Shown here piece after piece: positions 50,327 to 57,989 of a stretch of 64,000 nt of DNA. The position numbers were made by a program, and so were the translations under genes. This stretch comes from Henriciella sp. (lineage in GTDB: Bacteria > Pseudomonadota > Alphaproteobacteria > Caulobacterales > Hyphomonadaceae). The stretch is from positions 83,759 through 147,758 of the forward strand of contig NZ_JAPYPG010000008.1 of the NCBI RefSeq assembly GCF_029937755.1, read 5' to 3'. Every line of letters starts with the position of its first letter. The stretch's first letter is position 1. A model generated the notes under the pieces. It had not been told where the DNA came from. It did not search any database and saw only the letters and a list, made by a program, of their open reading frames with translations.

Positions 50327-50666
50327 GGACCAGACGGTCCACCGCTCTATCCCGCCCGAGAGGTTCCGGGCGCGTGCCGGACAGCATGGCCTCCATCCCC
50401 CAAAAACGACAGTCCGAAAACGTTCCGGTTTCAGTCCGGAAACAGTCCGGTTCCGGGGCCCGGAAAGCGTTCCGGAAACAGCCCAATTCCAGCCCAGTTT
50501 CAGCCCAGTTTTGGCGAGCAGAGCCGTGTCCGCCTCAGGTGACCTTCAGGGTGGTCTACGACCGTCGGCACCCTCACCCCTGACCCCTCTCCCGCAACCG
50601 GGGGGACGCGCCGGCTCAGGCGAGCCTCATATGGGCGAGGGGCACGCTTCGTGGTAAACTGGATTC
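50327..50666. other. Intergenic region with the main 11-base repeat array
   Basis: This 340-base gap contains no protein gene that I can support. Its centre (50410-50511) is the repeat array listed separately. The remainder (50512-50666) is GC-rich sequence leading to the 90-residue gene. Confidence 0.8.
50410..50511 (+). repeat. 11-base-period degenerate repeat array, locus 3 (nine units)
   Basis: Units in order are CAGTCCGAAAA, CGTTCCGGTTT, CAGTCCGGAAA, CAGTCCGGTTC, a 14-base variant, CGTTCCGGAAA, CAGCCCAATTC and twice CAGCCCAGTTT. Eight of nine are exactly 11 bases. The unit CAGTCCGGTTC recurs at the 29.5 kb locus and a CAGCCCAGTTC form at the 0.56 kb locus. Confidence 0.9.
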
Positions 50667-50939
50667 ATGAGCTACGATGTTGGCGCTGGCGACCTGGTGC
50701 TCTGCGTGAATGCGGCGCCGAACCATGTGACGGGCGAGCCGGTGCCGCTCGTGGCGGGCGAGACCTACCGGGTCTACTACGTCATGCCCTTCCTCTGCCC
50801 GTGCGGGCGCTCGGACGCCCTGCTCGATGTCGGCGTCGGCTTCGCCTGGTGCCAGACCCGCTTCCGCCTCCTGCCCAAACCGAAGAAGCGGCAAGTGACG
50901 CGGAAGGTCACTGCGCCGAAGGAGGTCGAGACGGTGTGA
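50667..50939 (+). CDS. Hypothetical protein, 90 residues
   Basis: The small protein has an N-terminal beta-rich part (GAGDLVLCVNAAP, then VAGETYRVYYVM) reminiscent of SH3-like hypothetical proteins, a CPCGRSD motif, and a basic C-terminus (PKKRQVTRKV). No signal peptide is present. The ribosome binding site is weak. The gene lies between the repeat array and the AT-rich DUF4238 gene and may belong to the same accessory insertion, although its own base composition is like the chromosome. I do not recognise the family with certainty. Confidence 0.5.
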   Translation: MSYDVGAGDLVLCVNAAPNHVTGEPVPLVAGETYRVYYVMPFLCPCGRSDALLDVGVGFAWCQTRFRLLPKPKKRQVTRKVTAPKEVETV

Positions 50940-51041
50940 GGGACGGCGGGTGTATTGTGCTCCGAAGAACGACACTTTGAAAACAGTGAAATTAATCAAA
51001 CCGAACAAGCACGAATAGACCGAAAACAACCGATCTTTACG

Positions 51042-51908
51042 TTACATACCAACAAGCGATTTCAATAGTTTTTCCGAGTGCGAGGCGATTTCGTGACTAT
51101 TCTTGGCGGCGTACTGGTTGATCTGACGGATTTTTTCAGGACTTGCTACGTTTCTATGGGGAATCCCGTTTCGGATATCGCGAACCAGAACCAACGCTAT
51201 CTTGGGACAAATCGGCATCCACATTTCCATATTCGGATTGGATAGACCATTGGAGCCACCATTTCCTATTCGATAGACCATTCTACTAGCAAGAATGAAT
51301 GAGTGCTTTGTCTCAGAGATCGCCCATCTAGGCACAAACTCAGAAAGCGTTTCTACTACACGCTGGCTGTCGTTGATTGTTGCGGCCACTCTTATGTGCC
51401 TACCTCGATCACGCAACCGGGCTTCGTTTGACAATTCAGCTTCTAGTTTTTGGCGTTGCTCAACGGGGACATCATCTGGCATTGCCCGCAAAGTGTCTTC
51501 AACAAGTTCTTTCCCAAGCTCAAAATCGTCGTGATCCTGAAGAAAATCAGGTGTTCTTTTTGCCATGTGCATCGCTGTCTTACGCAGAGAATCCAAAGAT
51601 TCGTCGGAAAAGTCGGGAATCTCTCCACGATCGAGAATCTCAATAGTTTGTGGAAGAATGCGACCGAGAAAGTCGTCTAGTTTCGCATAAAATGCACGCT
51701 CAATTCGGTCAGAACGTTGTTCATCTTCCAAGATCGTATTGTAATCTCTTATGACAAAAGTCTTTTCAATCGGCTTGCGCTTTGGCGCCGAATAAGTGCC
51801 GAGTTGGTCCTTCTTAGCACGCCAAATTTTTAGGGGATCACCCTCAATCCCAAATTGCCTTTGCAGTACCTTTGGGACGATGTGATGGTTTTTGGCTCTG
51901 TTACCCAT
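51042..51908 (-). CDS. DUF4238 family protein, AT-rich gene
   Basis: The 288-residue protein matches DUF4238, recognised from the N-terminal NHHIVPKVLQRQFG and the later helix-rich region with LRKTAMHMAKRTPDF. The family is widespread on mobile or accessory DNA and its function is unknown; the N-terminal HH-P pattern resembles HNH-type nucleases, but the rest does not obviously fit. ATG 51908 is the likely start; the track ORF adds 32 residues. The gene is much less GC-rich than its neighbours (a 60-base line counted by hand has 28 G+C), which points to horizontal acquisition. It is divergent from prs across 170 bases. Confidence 0.75.
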   Translation of the reverse strand: MGNRAKNHHIVPKVLQRQFGIEGDPLKIWRAKKDQLGTYSAPKRKPIEKTFVIRDYNTILEDEQRSDRIERAFYAKLDDFLGRILPQTIEILDRGEIPDFSDESLDSLRKTAMHMAKRTPDFLQDHDDFELGKELVEDTLRAMPDDVPVEQRQKLEAELSNEARLRDRGRHIRVAATINDSQRVVETLSEFVPRWAISETKHSFILASRMVYRIGNGGSNGLSNPNMEMWMPICPKIALVLVRDIRNGIPHRNVASPEKIRQINQYAAKNSHEIASHSEKLLKSLVGM

Positions 51909-52078
51909 TGTGCTTGCTATAGTGCCTTTCTGCGTATCAAGCCGCTGGAAATCAACTATCCTGAACTTTAACGTCCGCTTTCGGTTCTCCCACCCCACCT
52001 GCACCCTTTTCCTTGCGACTCGGCGCGCCTTGTTCCAAAAGCGCCGCTAGCGGATCAATGGAAGGGCTGGCCTGAGCG

Positions 52079-53011
52079 ATGAAACTGATTTCCTGCAACG
52101 CGAACCGACCCCTGGCGGAAGCCATTGCGGACCATCTCGACTGCCCGCTCTCTGCTGCCGAGATCAAGAATTTCTCCGACAATGAGATCTTCGTGCGCAT
52201 CAATGAAAATGTCCGCGGCGAGGATGTCTTCGTCATCCAGTCGACCTCGAAGCCGGCCAATGACAATTTGATGGAGCTGCTGATCTGCATCGATGCGCTG
52301 GTGCGCGCCTCGGCCAGCCGGATCACCGCCGTCATCCCCTATTACGGCTATGCCCGCCAGGACCGGAAGACCGATGGCCGCACGCCGATCTCCGCCAAGC
52401 TGGTTGCCAATCTGATCGCCAAGGCGGGTGCCGACCGCGTGCTGACCATGGATCTCCATGCCGGCCAGATCCAGGGCTTCTTCGACGTGCCGACCGACAA
52501 TCTCGTCGCCATGCCAGTGATCGAGAACGACATTCGCATCACCCATGGCAGCAGCAATGTCATGGTGGTATCGCCCGATGTCGGCGGCGTGGTGCGCGCG
52601 CGCAACCTCGCCAACCGGCTGGGGGTCGATCTTGCCATTGTCGACAAGCGCCGCCCGGAAGCCGGCAAGTCGGAAGTCATGAACATCATTGGCGATGTCT
52701 CGGGCCGCCACTGCATCATGGTCGATGATATCTGCGACTCCGGCGGCACGCTGGTGAACGCGGCCGCCGCGCTGAAGGACAAGGGCGCCAGCGGCGTCAG
52801 CGCCTATGTCACGCACGGGGTGCTGTCCAACAATGCGGTCAAGCGGGTAGAGAAATCCGTCATGGACGAGATCGTCATCTGCGACACGATCCGGCCGACC
52901 GAAGAGGACTTCAAGTCCAAGAGCCTGCGCGTGTTGTCTGTCGCCCCGCTTCTGGGCGAAGCCATCCGCCGCATCGCGAACAATGAAAGCGTCTCGAAGC
53001 TGTTTGACTAA
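52079..53011 (+). CDS. prs: Ribose-phosphate pyrophosphokinase
   Basis: Prs makes PRPP from ribose-5-phosphate and ATP, feeding nucleotide, histidine, tryptophan and NAD synthesis. The 310-residue protein has the type I phosphoribosyltransferase loop [18 protein letters not shown] and the ATP/Mg region [35 protein letters not shown] is the catalytic flexible-loop region of the family. The ATG at 52079 is preceded by GGAAGGG at a distance. The downstream gabD-like gene is separated by a strong leader hairpin, so prs is likely expressed on its own. Confidence 0.97.
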   Translation: MKLISCNANRPLAEAIADHLDCPLSAAEIKNFSDNEIFVRINENVRGEDVFVIQSTSKPANDNLMELLICIDALVRASASRITAVIPYYGYARQDRKTDGRTPISAKLVANLIAKAGADRVLTMDLHAGQIQGFFDVPTDNLVAMPVIENDIRITHGSSNVMVVSPDVGGVVRARNLANRLGVDLAIVDKRRPEAGKSEVMNIIGDVSGRHCIMVDDICDSGGTLVNAAAALKDKGASGVSAYVTHGVLSNNAVKRVEKSVMDEIVICDTIRPTEEDFKSKSLRVLSVAPLLGEAIRRIANNESVSKLFD

Positions 53012-53045
53012 AATGTGATCTGGCCTGCGACACCTCGGCAGGAAC

Positions 53046-53098
53046 GGCCCTTCCGCCTTCGAGTTGGTTTTGTAACGAACCACCAAGAAGGAAGGGCC
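53046..53098 (+). promoter_or_regulatory. Leader hairpin that buries the gabD ribosome binding site
   Basis: GGCCCTTCC (53046-53054) pairs exactly with GGAAGGGCC (53090-53098), and TTC/GAA and TTGG/CCAA segments extend the pairing inward. The right arm is the Shine-Dalgarno region (GGAAGG) of the gene starting at 53104. The structure may hold translation off until it is melted or bound. Confidence 0.5.
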
Positions 53099-53103
53099 AA
53101 GAA

Positions 53104-54501
53104 ATGGCTGACAGTCAGCAACTGGGCGACATGCTCACCACCATCAATCCCGCCAATGGGCAGGAGCTCGAACGCTATCCTAGAATGGGCGACAGCGACG
53201 TCGAGACGATCATCCAGAATTGCCATGAGGCCTTCCTGGACTGGCGCCATGAAAGCCCGGAAAAGCGCGGCGAAATCATCAAGGCCATCGGCGAGGGCCT
53301 ACGGTCGAAGAAGTCCGAACTCGCCAGGCTGATGACCAATGAGATGGGCAAGCTCGTCAAACAGGGCGAGCAGGAAGTCGATCTCTGCGCGGGCATCTGT
53401 GACTGGACCGCGGCGAACGGGCCGAAGGAACTGGCCGCCGAAGAGCGCGAGCTGCCGAATGGCGGCAAGGGGCGGATCGCCTATTCGCCGATCGGCGTGA
53501 TCTACGGCATCCAGCCCTGGAACTTCCCGGCCTATCAGGTCATCCGCTATGCCATCGCCAATCTGATGGCGGGCAATGGCGTCCTGCTGAAGCATGCCGA
53601 GTCGGTGACCGGCTCAGGCCTGATGCTGGAAAAGATCTTCCGCGATGCCGGGCTGCCGGAGAACCTGTTCTCCGTCCTGCGCATCAATCATGACCAGTCC
53701 GACGCGGTCATCGCACACAAGCTGGTACGCGGCGTCACGCTGACGGGCAGTGCCGGGGCCGGCCAGATCATCGCCAAACAGGCCGGCGAGAAGCTCAAGA
53801 AGACCGTGCTAGAGCTCGGCTCGAACGACGCCTATATCGTGCTCGCCGACGCCGACCTCGACAAGGCCGTGCGCCAGTGCGTGATGGGCCGCGTCTACAA
53901 TAATGGCGAGACCTGCGTGGCCGCCAAACGCTTCATTGTTGTCGACGAGATCTATGACGACTTCCGCGACCGCTTCGTAAAGGCGATGAAGGACGTCAAG
54001 ATGGGCGACCCGCTCAACAATGAGGGCGATATCGGCCCGATGGCCCGCGAGGACCTCCGCGACGACCTGCATGAGCAGGTGCAGAAGAGTGTCCAGAACG
54101 GCGCGCAGATCCAGTGCGGCGGCGACGTGCCCAAGGATGATGGCTGGTGGTATCCGGCGACCGTCCTCGACAATGTGAAGCCCGGCCAGCCGGCCTATGA
54201 TGACGAGCTGTTCGGCCCAGTCGCCTCGCTGATCCGCGCGAAGGATGGCGATGACGCGATGCGGATCGCCAATGACAGCCGCTTCGGCCTCGGCGGCGGC
54301 ATCTTCTCCGAGGACAAGGAGAAGGCCATCGAGCTCGCGGAGAAGCATTTCGACACCGGCATGGTGTTCATCAACGGCTTCGGCCTGGCACAGCCCAACA
54401 TGCCGTTCGGCGGGGTCAAGGACTCAGGCTATGGCCGCGAACATGGCGGCTTCGGCATGAAGGAGTTCGTGAACGTGAAGGCAATCAATGTGATGGGCTA
54501 G
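53104..54501 (+). CDS. NAD(P)-dependent succinate-semialdehyde dehydrogenase family protein
   Basis: The 465-residue aldehyde dehydrogenase is most like succinate-semialdehyde dehydrogenases (GabD family), which finish GABA breakdown; the exact substrate is inferred. The cofactor-binding asparagine is in IQPWNFPAYQV, the general-base Glu in LELGSNDAYIVL, and the catalytic Cys in NNGETCVAAKR. VTLTGSAGAGQIIA is the NAD-binding turn. MADSQQLGD is the N-terminus, preceded by GGAAGGG that lies in a leader hairpin. An intrinsic terminator is found 40 bases downstream, inside the 3' end of the convergent M56-M23 gene. No gabT or transporter is adjacent. Confidence 0.9.
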   Translation: MADSQQLGDMLTTINPANGQELERYPRMGDSDVETIIQNCHEAFLDWRHESPEKRGEIIKAIGEGLRSKKSELARLMTNEMGKLVKQGEQEVDLCAGICDWTAANGPKELAAEERELPNGGKGRIAYSPIGVIYGIQPWNFPAYQVIRYAIANLMAGNGVLLKHAESVTGSGLMLEKIFRDAGLPENLFSVLRINHDQSDAVIAHKLVRGVTLTGSAGAGQIIAKQAGEKLKKTVLELGSNDAYIVLADADLDKAVRQCVMGRVYNNGETCVAAKRFIVVDEIYDDFRDRFVKAMKDVKMGDPLNNEGDIGPMAREDLRDDLHEQVQKSVQNGAQIQCGGDVPKDDGWWYPATVLDNVKPGQPAYDDELFGPVASLIRAKDGDDAMRIANDSRFGLGGGIFSEDKEKAIELAEKHFDTGMVFINGFGLAQPNMPFGGVKDSGYGREHGGFGMKEFVNVKAINVMG

Positions 54502-54539
54502 CCTGAGGCCAGCCCACCACCGAAAACTCAAAGCGATTG

Positions 54540-55982
54540 TCAGCCGGCCGCGTACAGCACGAGGCCGGCTGATTTTTGCGGGTCCAGCGGTTTCAGCTCG
54601 GTCTCGCCGCTCTCGGCGTCGAGCTGCGGCTGCCAGTGTTCGAGATGCAGGTGCGGGCCGGTCGCATACTTGCCGGACATGCCGACCTTGCCGATCACAG
54701 TCCCGGCGTTCACCTCATCGCCAACCTCGACAAGCCGCTCGCTCAGCTGCGCGAAGCGCATCTTGCTGCCATCGCCGAACGCGATCTCGACGGTCTCGCC
54801 ATAGCCTTTCTTCGAGGCGGACAGGACGACCGTGCCGCATCCAGGCGTGTGAACCGGTGTGCCCATCGGGGCCTTGATGTCGGTGCCGTTATGGAAGACG
54901 GGCTTCTTGGTGACGGGATGGGTGCGTTCGCCATAGCGGCTCGAGACGCCGGCGTCGGGGCTGAGCAGGACCGCGAAGTCAAAGCTCGCCTCGCCATCCT
55001 CCTTCCCATCGGCCGCAGCGACCGCGTCCTTCTGGCCTTCCGCTAGCGCGAAAGGGGTCAGCGCAAGCGCGACAAGGCTTGCACCGAGAGCCATGACAGG
55101 ACGCGATCGCGCCGGGCGGTGTTCGAACAGACGGTTGAGACGCATGGGTAGGCTCCGTTTTCTGGGCAGGATGAAAGCAGCGACGGGGAGCGCGCGCACC
55201 GGCGCACTGATCCGGGCGGCCTGGGCGAGCGTGCGGGCATAGCCGATCCGGTCGCCGCTCAGCTCGGAGGCGATCTCGTCGCACACGGCCTCGCGCCAGA
55301 AGTCGAGTTCGCGCCGCATCATCCAGGCAAAGGGGGAGAACCAGAAGATATCCGCAACGAGGCGCTCCAGCGGCCGCGTGATGAGGTCACCGCGTTTCAG
55401 GTGAACGCACTCATGGATCCCGATCTGGCGCAGGTCTTCCGGCGCCTCAAGGCCTTCCGGTACATAGATGGCGCGGCTGGCAAAGCCTGCGATGAAAGGC
55501 GATCCACCGGGGATCAGCCGCACATTGGGTACCCGCTCGAGGCCCAGCTCTGTCAGGGGAAAGGCGTCGATTGTGCGCCAATAGGCCACCGAGCGGGATT
55601 TCAGTCGCTGCAGGCGCGCCTGGGCGAGGAGGGCTGCGCCAAAGCGCAGGGCCCAGCCGGCGGCCAGCACGGCGAAAAGGGTTGGCGCTGTCCAGGCCCA
55701 TTGCGGGCCGGACACGGCCGTCTGCAGGCTTGTCGAAGCCGCCGAGACCGCTCCGGCCGCCGGTTCGACATAAGGGATGTCGGGCAGCGCCGAGGGCAAG
55801 GTCTGCGGCACAAGGCTCGCCACGCCGATCACGACCACCGGCAGGGCGCTCAACAGGGCGGCGCCGCGCCAGACAAGCTGTGCAAATCGGGCATTGACCC
55901 GTCCGGCTGTGATCAGGCTCGAGGCTCCGGCAAGGAAGCCGGTCCAGAGCAGGATAAAAATGACAAACCAGGCGATGCTCAT
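54540..55982 (-). CDS. BlaR1-like M56 metallopeptidase fused to an M23 (LytM-like) domain
   Basis: The 480-residue inner-membrane protein starts with membrane helices and an M56 (BlaR1/MecR1) peptidase domain whose zinc site is HECVH at about residues 190-194. After another membrane segment (about 300-318) comes a periplasmic M23 domain with HNGTD near residue 364 and HLHLE near 444. These are the HxxxD and HxH metal ligands of active LytM-type endopeptidases. Where BlaR1 carries a penicillin sensor, this has a peptidoglycan-cleaving or -binding domain. The upstream BlaI-type repressor gene is two bases away, so the likely model is cell-wall-triggered cleavage of the repressor. Domain order is known; the signal is not. 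Confidence 0.87.
   Translation of the reverse strand: MSIAWFVIFILLWTGFLAGASSLITAGRVNARFAQLVWRGAALLSALPVVVIGVASLVPQTLPSALPDIPYVEPAAGAVSAASTSLQTAVSGPQWAWTAPTLFAVLAAGWALRFGAALLAQARLQRLKSRSVAYWRTIDAFPLTELGLERVPNVRLIPGGSPFIAGFASRAIYVPEGLEAPEDLRQIGIHECVHLKRGDLITRPLERLVADIFWFSPFAWMMRRELDFWREAVCDEIASELSGDRIGYARTLAQAARISAPVRALPVAAFILPRKRSLPMRLNRLFEHRPARSRPVMALGASLVALALTPFALAEGQKDAVAAADGKEDGEASFDFAVLLSPDAGVSSRYGERTHPVTKKPVFHNGTDIKAPMGTPVHTPGCGTVVLSASKKGYGETVEIAFGDGSKMRFAQLSERLVEVGDEVNAGTVIGKVGMSGKYATGPHLHLEHWQPQLDAESGETELKPLDPQKSAGLVLYAAG
54541..54578 (+). terminator. Rho-independent terminator of the gabD-like gene
   Basis: A perfect 9-base stem CAGCCGGCC/GGCCGGCTG with a 13-base loop is followed by ATTTTTG. 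It overlaps the 3' end of the convergent M56-M23 coding sequence. Confidence 0.85.
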
Positions 55983-55984
55983 CG

Positions 55985-56380
55985 CTATTCCCCTCTCTCT
56001 GCCCGTTCCTTGTCTTCAGCGGCATTGATGATTGCATCGAGCTCATCGAGCTCTTCGCTCGACAGGTGCGGACTTTCGGCAAACAGTGCGGCGGGCAGCG
56101 GCCCTTTCAGATCGAGCACCTGACGCGCCAGCTGGCGGACCAGACCGCCCAGCGTTTCCACCCGGTCGAGCACGGCGACATAAAAAGCCGCGGCTTCCGT
56201 CGACTCCCCGTCGCGCTTCACCCAGCCCTTGGTCTCCATCCGGTTGATCACCGTACGGGTGGTCGAAAGCTGCCAGCCCTGAGCCGGCCCGATGGATTCA
56301 TGGATTTCCCGCGCCGTGCGCCGTCCGGCTGACCACAGGTATTTGAGAATGACGAGTTCTGATGCATTCGGTTTTGACAT
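55985..56380 (-). CDS. BlaI/MecI/CopY family transcriptional repressor
   Basis: The 131-residue protein is a BlaI-type repressor. A winged helix covers residues 1-75 (ELVILKYLWSAGRRTAREIHES, then STTRTVINRMETKGWVKR) and a dimerisation tail follows with AALFAESPHLSSEELDELDAII, the region cleaved or released when the partner peptidase is activated. The start ATG 56380 is chosen over the track ATG at 56413 because the extra eleven codons coincide with an operator sequence. The partner M56-M23 gene begins two bases after its stop. Two BlaI-like operator sequences lie directly upstream. Confidence 0.88.
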   Translation of the reverse strand: MSKPNASELVILKYLWSAGRRTAREIHESIGPAQGWQLSTTRTVINRMETKGWVKRDGESTEAAAFYVAVLDRVETLGGLVRQLARQVLDLKGPLPAALFAESPHLSSEELDELDAIINAAEDKERAERGE

Positions 56381-56398
56381 GATGTGGTGACCCTTCCA

Positions 56399-56412
56399 CG
56401 TTACAGTTGTCA
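56399..56412. promoter_or_regulatory. BlaI-like operator, site 2 (imperfect)
   Basis: CGTTACAGTTGTCA keeps one perfect half-site (CGTTACA) and a degraded second half (TGTCA). It lies just upstream of the blaI-like start and 23 bases from the stronger site. Confidence 0.5.
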
Positions 56413-56428
56413 TATCGGATGCGCTTTA

Positions 56429-56444
56429 CGTTACATGTGTAACG
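56429..56444. promoter_or_regulatory. BlaI-like operator, site 1
   Basis: The palindrome CGTTACA-TG-TGTAACG has perfect 7-base arms and the TACA-n2-TGTA core expected for BlaI/MecI-type repressors. It is followed, on the minus strand side, by a TTGACG that could be the -35 element of the blaI promoter. Confidence 0.7.
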
Positions 56445-56598
56445 CATCACGTCAAGACTGAATCAGTCCAGCAGTTGCCTGCCCTGCCTACATCGTGTAA
56501 TGGCCTCCGCTTCGAAAGGGCGGCGCAAGGCCGTGCCTGTCAGGCTGTCACCGACCGGAAAGAGACCGGCGGCGGACTTCAGGGCGAAAGGAAAAACA

Positions 56599-57291
56599 AT
56601 GGCCGAAAAACTCAATTTCAATGTCGAAGTGCGCGAGCGCACCGGTAAGGGCGGCGCACGCGAAGCCCGTCGCAACAAGATGGTCCCGGGCGTCCTTTAT
56701 GGGGGCGGTGAAGATCCGGTCGCCATCACGCTCAGGCTCAACGAAGTGATCCGCGCGATCAATTCCGGCCAGTTCCTGACCTCGACCGCCAACCTTGTCC
56801 ATGACGGCAAGAAGCAGCTGGTTATCCCGCAGGCGATCCAGATGCACCCGGTCACCGACATCCCGATGCATGTCGACCTCTACCGCGTGAAGGCGAGCCA
56901 GATCATTTCGGTCGAAGTGGCGGTTCACTTCCACAATGAAGAGCAGTCGCCGGGCCTCAAGCGCGGTGGTGCGCTGAACGTTGTTCGCCACGCGGTTGAA
57001 CTCAACGTGCGCGCCGACGGCATTCCGGACCAGCTGGATGCCGACCTGACCGGCCTCGATATCGGTGACAACGTCAAGATTTCCGACATCAAACTGCCGG
57101 AAGGCGCAGAGCCGACCATTACGGATCGCGACTTCACCATCGCGACGATCACCGGCCGGATGGCTGAAGTCGTCGACGAGACCGATGAAGAGGCCGCAGA
57201 GGCCGATGAGGTCGAAGCCATCAACCAGTCCGATGAGGACGAGGGTGAAGGCGAAGGCGAAGCTGACGGCGAAGAAGAATCCAAGGAATAG
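56599..57291 (+). CDS. rplY: 50S ribosomal protein L25/Ctc-type
   Basis: L25 binds 5S rRNA in the large ribosomal subunit. The 230-residue protein has the N-terminal L25 domain (LNFNVEVRERTGKGGAREAR and VPGVLYGGGEDPV) and the C-terminal Ctc/TL5 domain, plus an acidic tail (EDEGEGEGEADGEEESKE) common in alphaproteobacteria. ATG 56599 follows GAAAGGA; the 33 residues added by the track ORF are rejected. pth follows after 77 bases containing a GGCCC-TTCG-GGGCC hairpin. rplY followed by pth and ychF is a conserved order; here a TIR-domain gene lies between pth and ychF. Confidence 0.94.
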   Translation: MAEKLNFNVEVRERTGKGGAREARRNKMVPGVLYGGGEDPVAITLRLNEVIRAINSGQFLTSTANLVHDGKKQLVIPQAIQMHPVTDIPMHVDLYRVKASQIISVEVAVHFHNEEQSPGLKRGGALNVVRHAVELNVRADGIPDQLDADLTGLDIGDNVKISDIKLPEGAEPTITDRDFTIATITGRMAEVVDETDEEAAEADEVEAINQSDEDEGEGEGEADGEEESKE

Positions 57292-57368
57292 TCTCCCGGA
57301 TTCTGGGCTGGCTTTCGGGTCAGCCCGGCCCTTCGGGGCCTGAAACGGGCACGAGCACGGAGCCTGTC

Positions 57369-57986
57369 ATGCAGATTCTTGCAGGCCAGGGAAATCCGGG
57401 TCCGAAATATGCCGGCAACCGGCATAATCTCGGCTTCATGGTGCTCGACCGGATCGCATCCGATCACGGCTTCGGCCCCTGGAAGCAGCGTTTCCAGAGC
57501 GAGGCTGCAGAGGGCACGGTCCAGACCGCCAACGGCCCGGTGAAGCTGCTGCTCCTCAAGCCGCAGACCTTCTACAATGAAAGTGGACGCGCGGCCGGCG
57601 AGGCGGCGCGTTTCTTCAAACTGCCGCCGGAAGCCGTCACCGTCTTCCATGACGAGATCGATCTCGCTCCAGGCCGCCTGCGCGTGAAGCGCGGCGGCGG
57701 GCATTCCGGCAATAACGGAATCCGCTCCATGCTTTCGCATCTGGGGCCTGACGTCCGCCGCATCCGTCTTGGCGTCGGCCATCCAGGCGACAAGACCAAG
57801 GTCATGCCTTACGTCCTGGCCGACTTCGCGAAGGCGGAAAAGGACTGGGTCGAGGCGCTGCTGGATGCCTGTTCGCGCGCCCTGCCGTACCTTCTCGAAG
57901 ACAATGATGAGCGCTTCCAGACCGAAGTGCTGCGGCTTGCTCCGGCACCGAAATCCGATCCGCGTCAGGGCGCCCGCGAGACCTGA
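57369..57986 (+). CDS. pth: Peptidyl-tRNA hydrolase
   Basis: Pth frees tRNA from peptidyl-tRNA dropped by the ribosome. The 205-residue protein has the start ILAGQGNPGPKYAGNRHNLGF with the catalytic His and the conserved Asn, plus KPQTFYNESGRA and FHDEIDLAPGRLRVKRGGGHSGNNGIRS with the catalytic Asp and second histidine. The C-terminal extension (RLAPAPKSDPRQGARET) is a little longer than in E. coli. It ends three bases from the end of the convergent TIR-domain gene. Confidence 0.95.
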   Translation: MQILAGQGNPGPKYAGNRHNLGFMVLDRIASDHGFGPWKQRFQSEAAEGTVQTANGPVKLLLLKPQTFYNESGRAAGEAARFFKLPPEAVTVFHDEIDLAPGRLRVKRGGGHSGNNGIRSMLSHLGPDVRRIRLGVGHPGDKTKVMPYVLADFAKAEKDWVEALLDACSRALPYLLEDNDERFQTEVLRLAPAPKSDPRQGARET

Positions 57987-57989
57987 GCC

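Noticed and set aside
50410-50511. CRISPR array
   Set aside because: Units are contiguous without unique spacers and there are no cas genes in the window.
50104-50583. 159-residue ORF and neighbours over the 50.4 kb repeat array
   Set aside because: They run out of frame through pgeF and the repeat array and have no ribosome binding site or family resemblance.
57306-57345. rplY-pth hairpins as a terminator
   Set aside because: The GGCCC-TTCG-GGGCC hairpin has no T-run after it, and the genes are probably co-transcribed.
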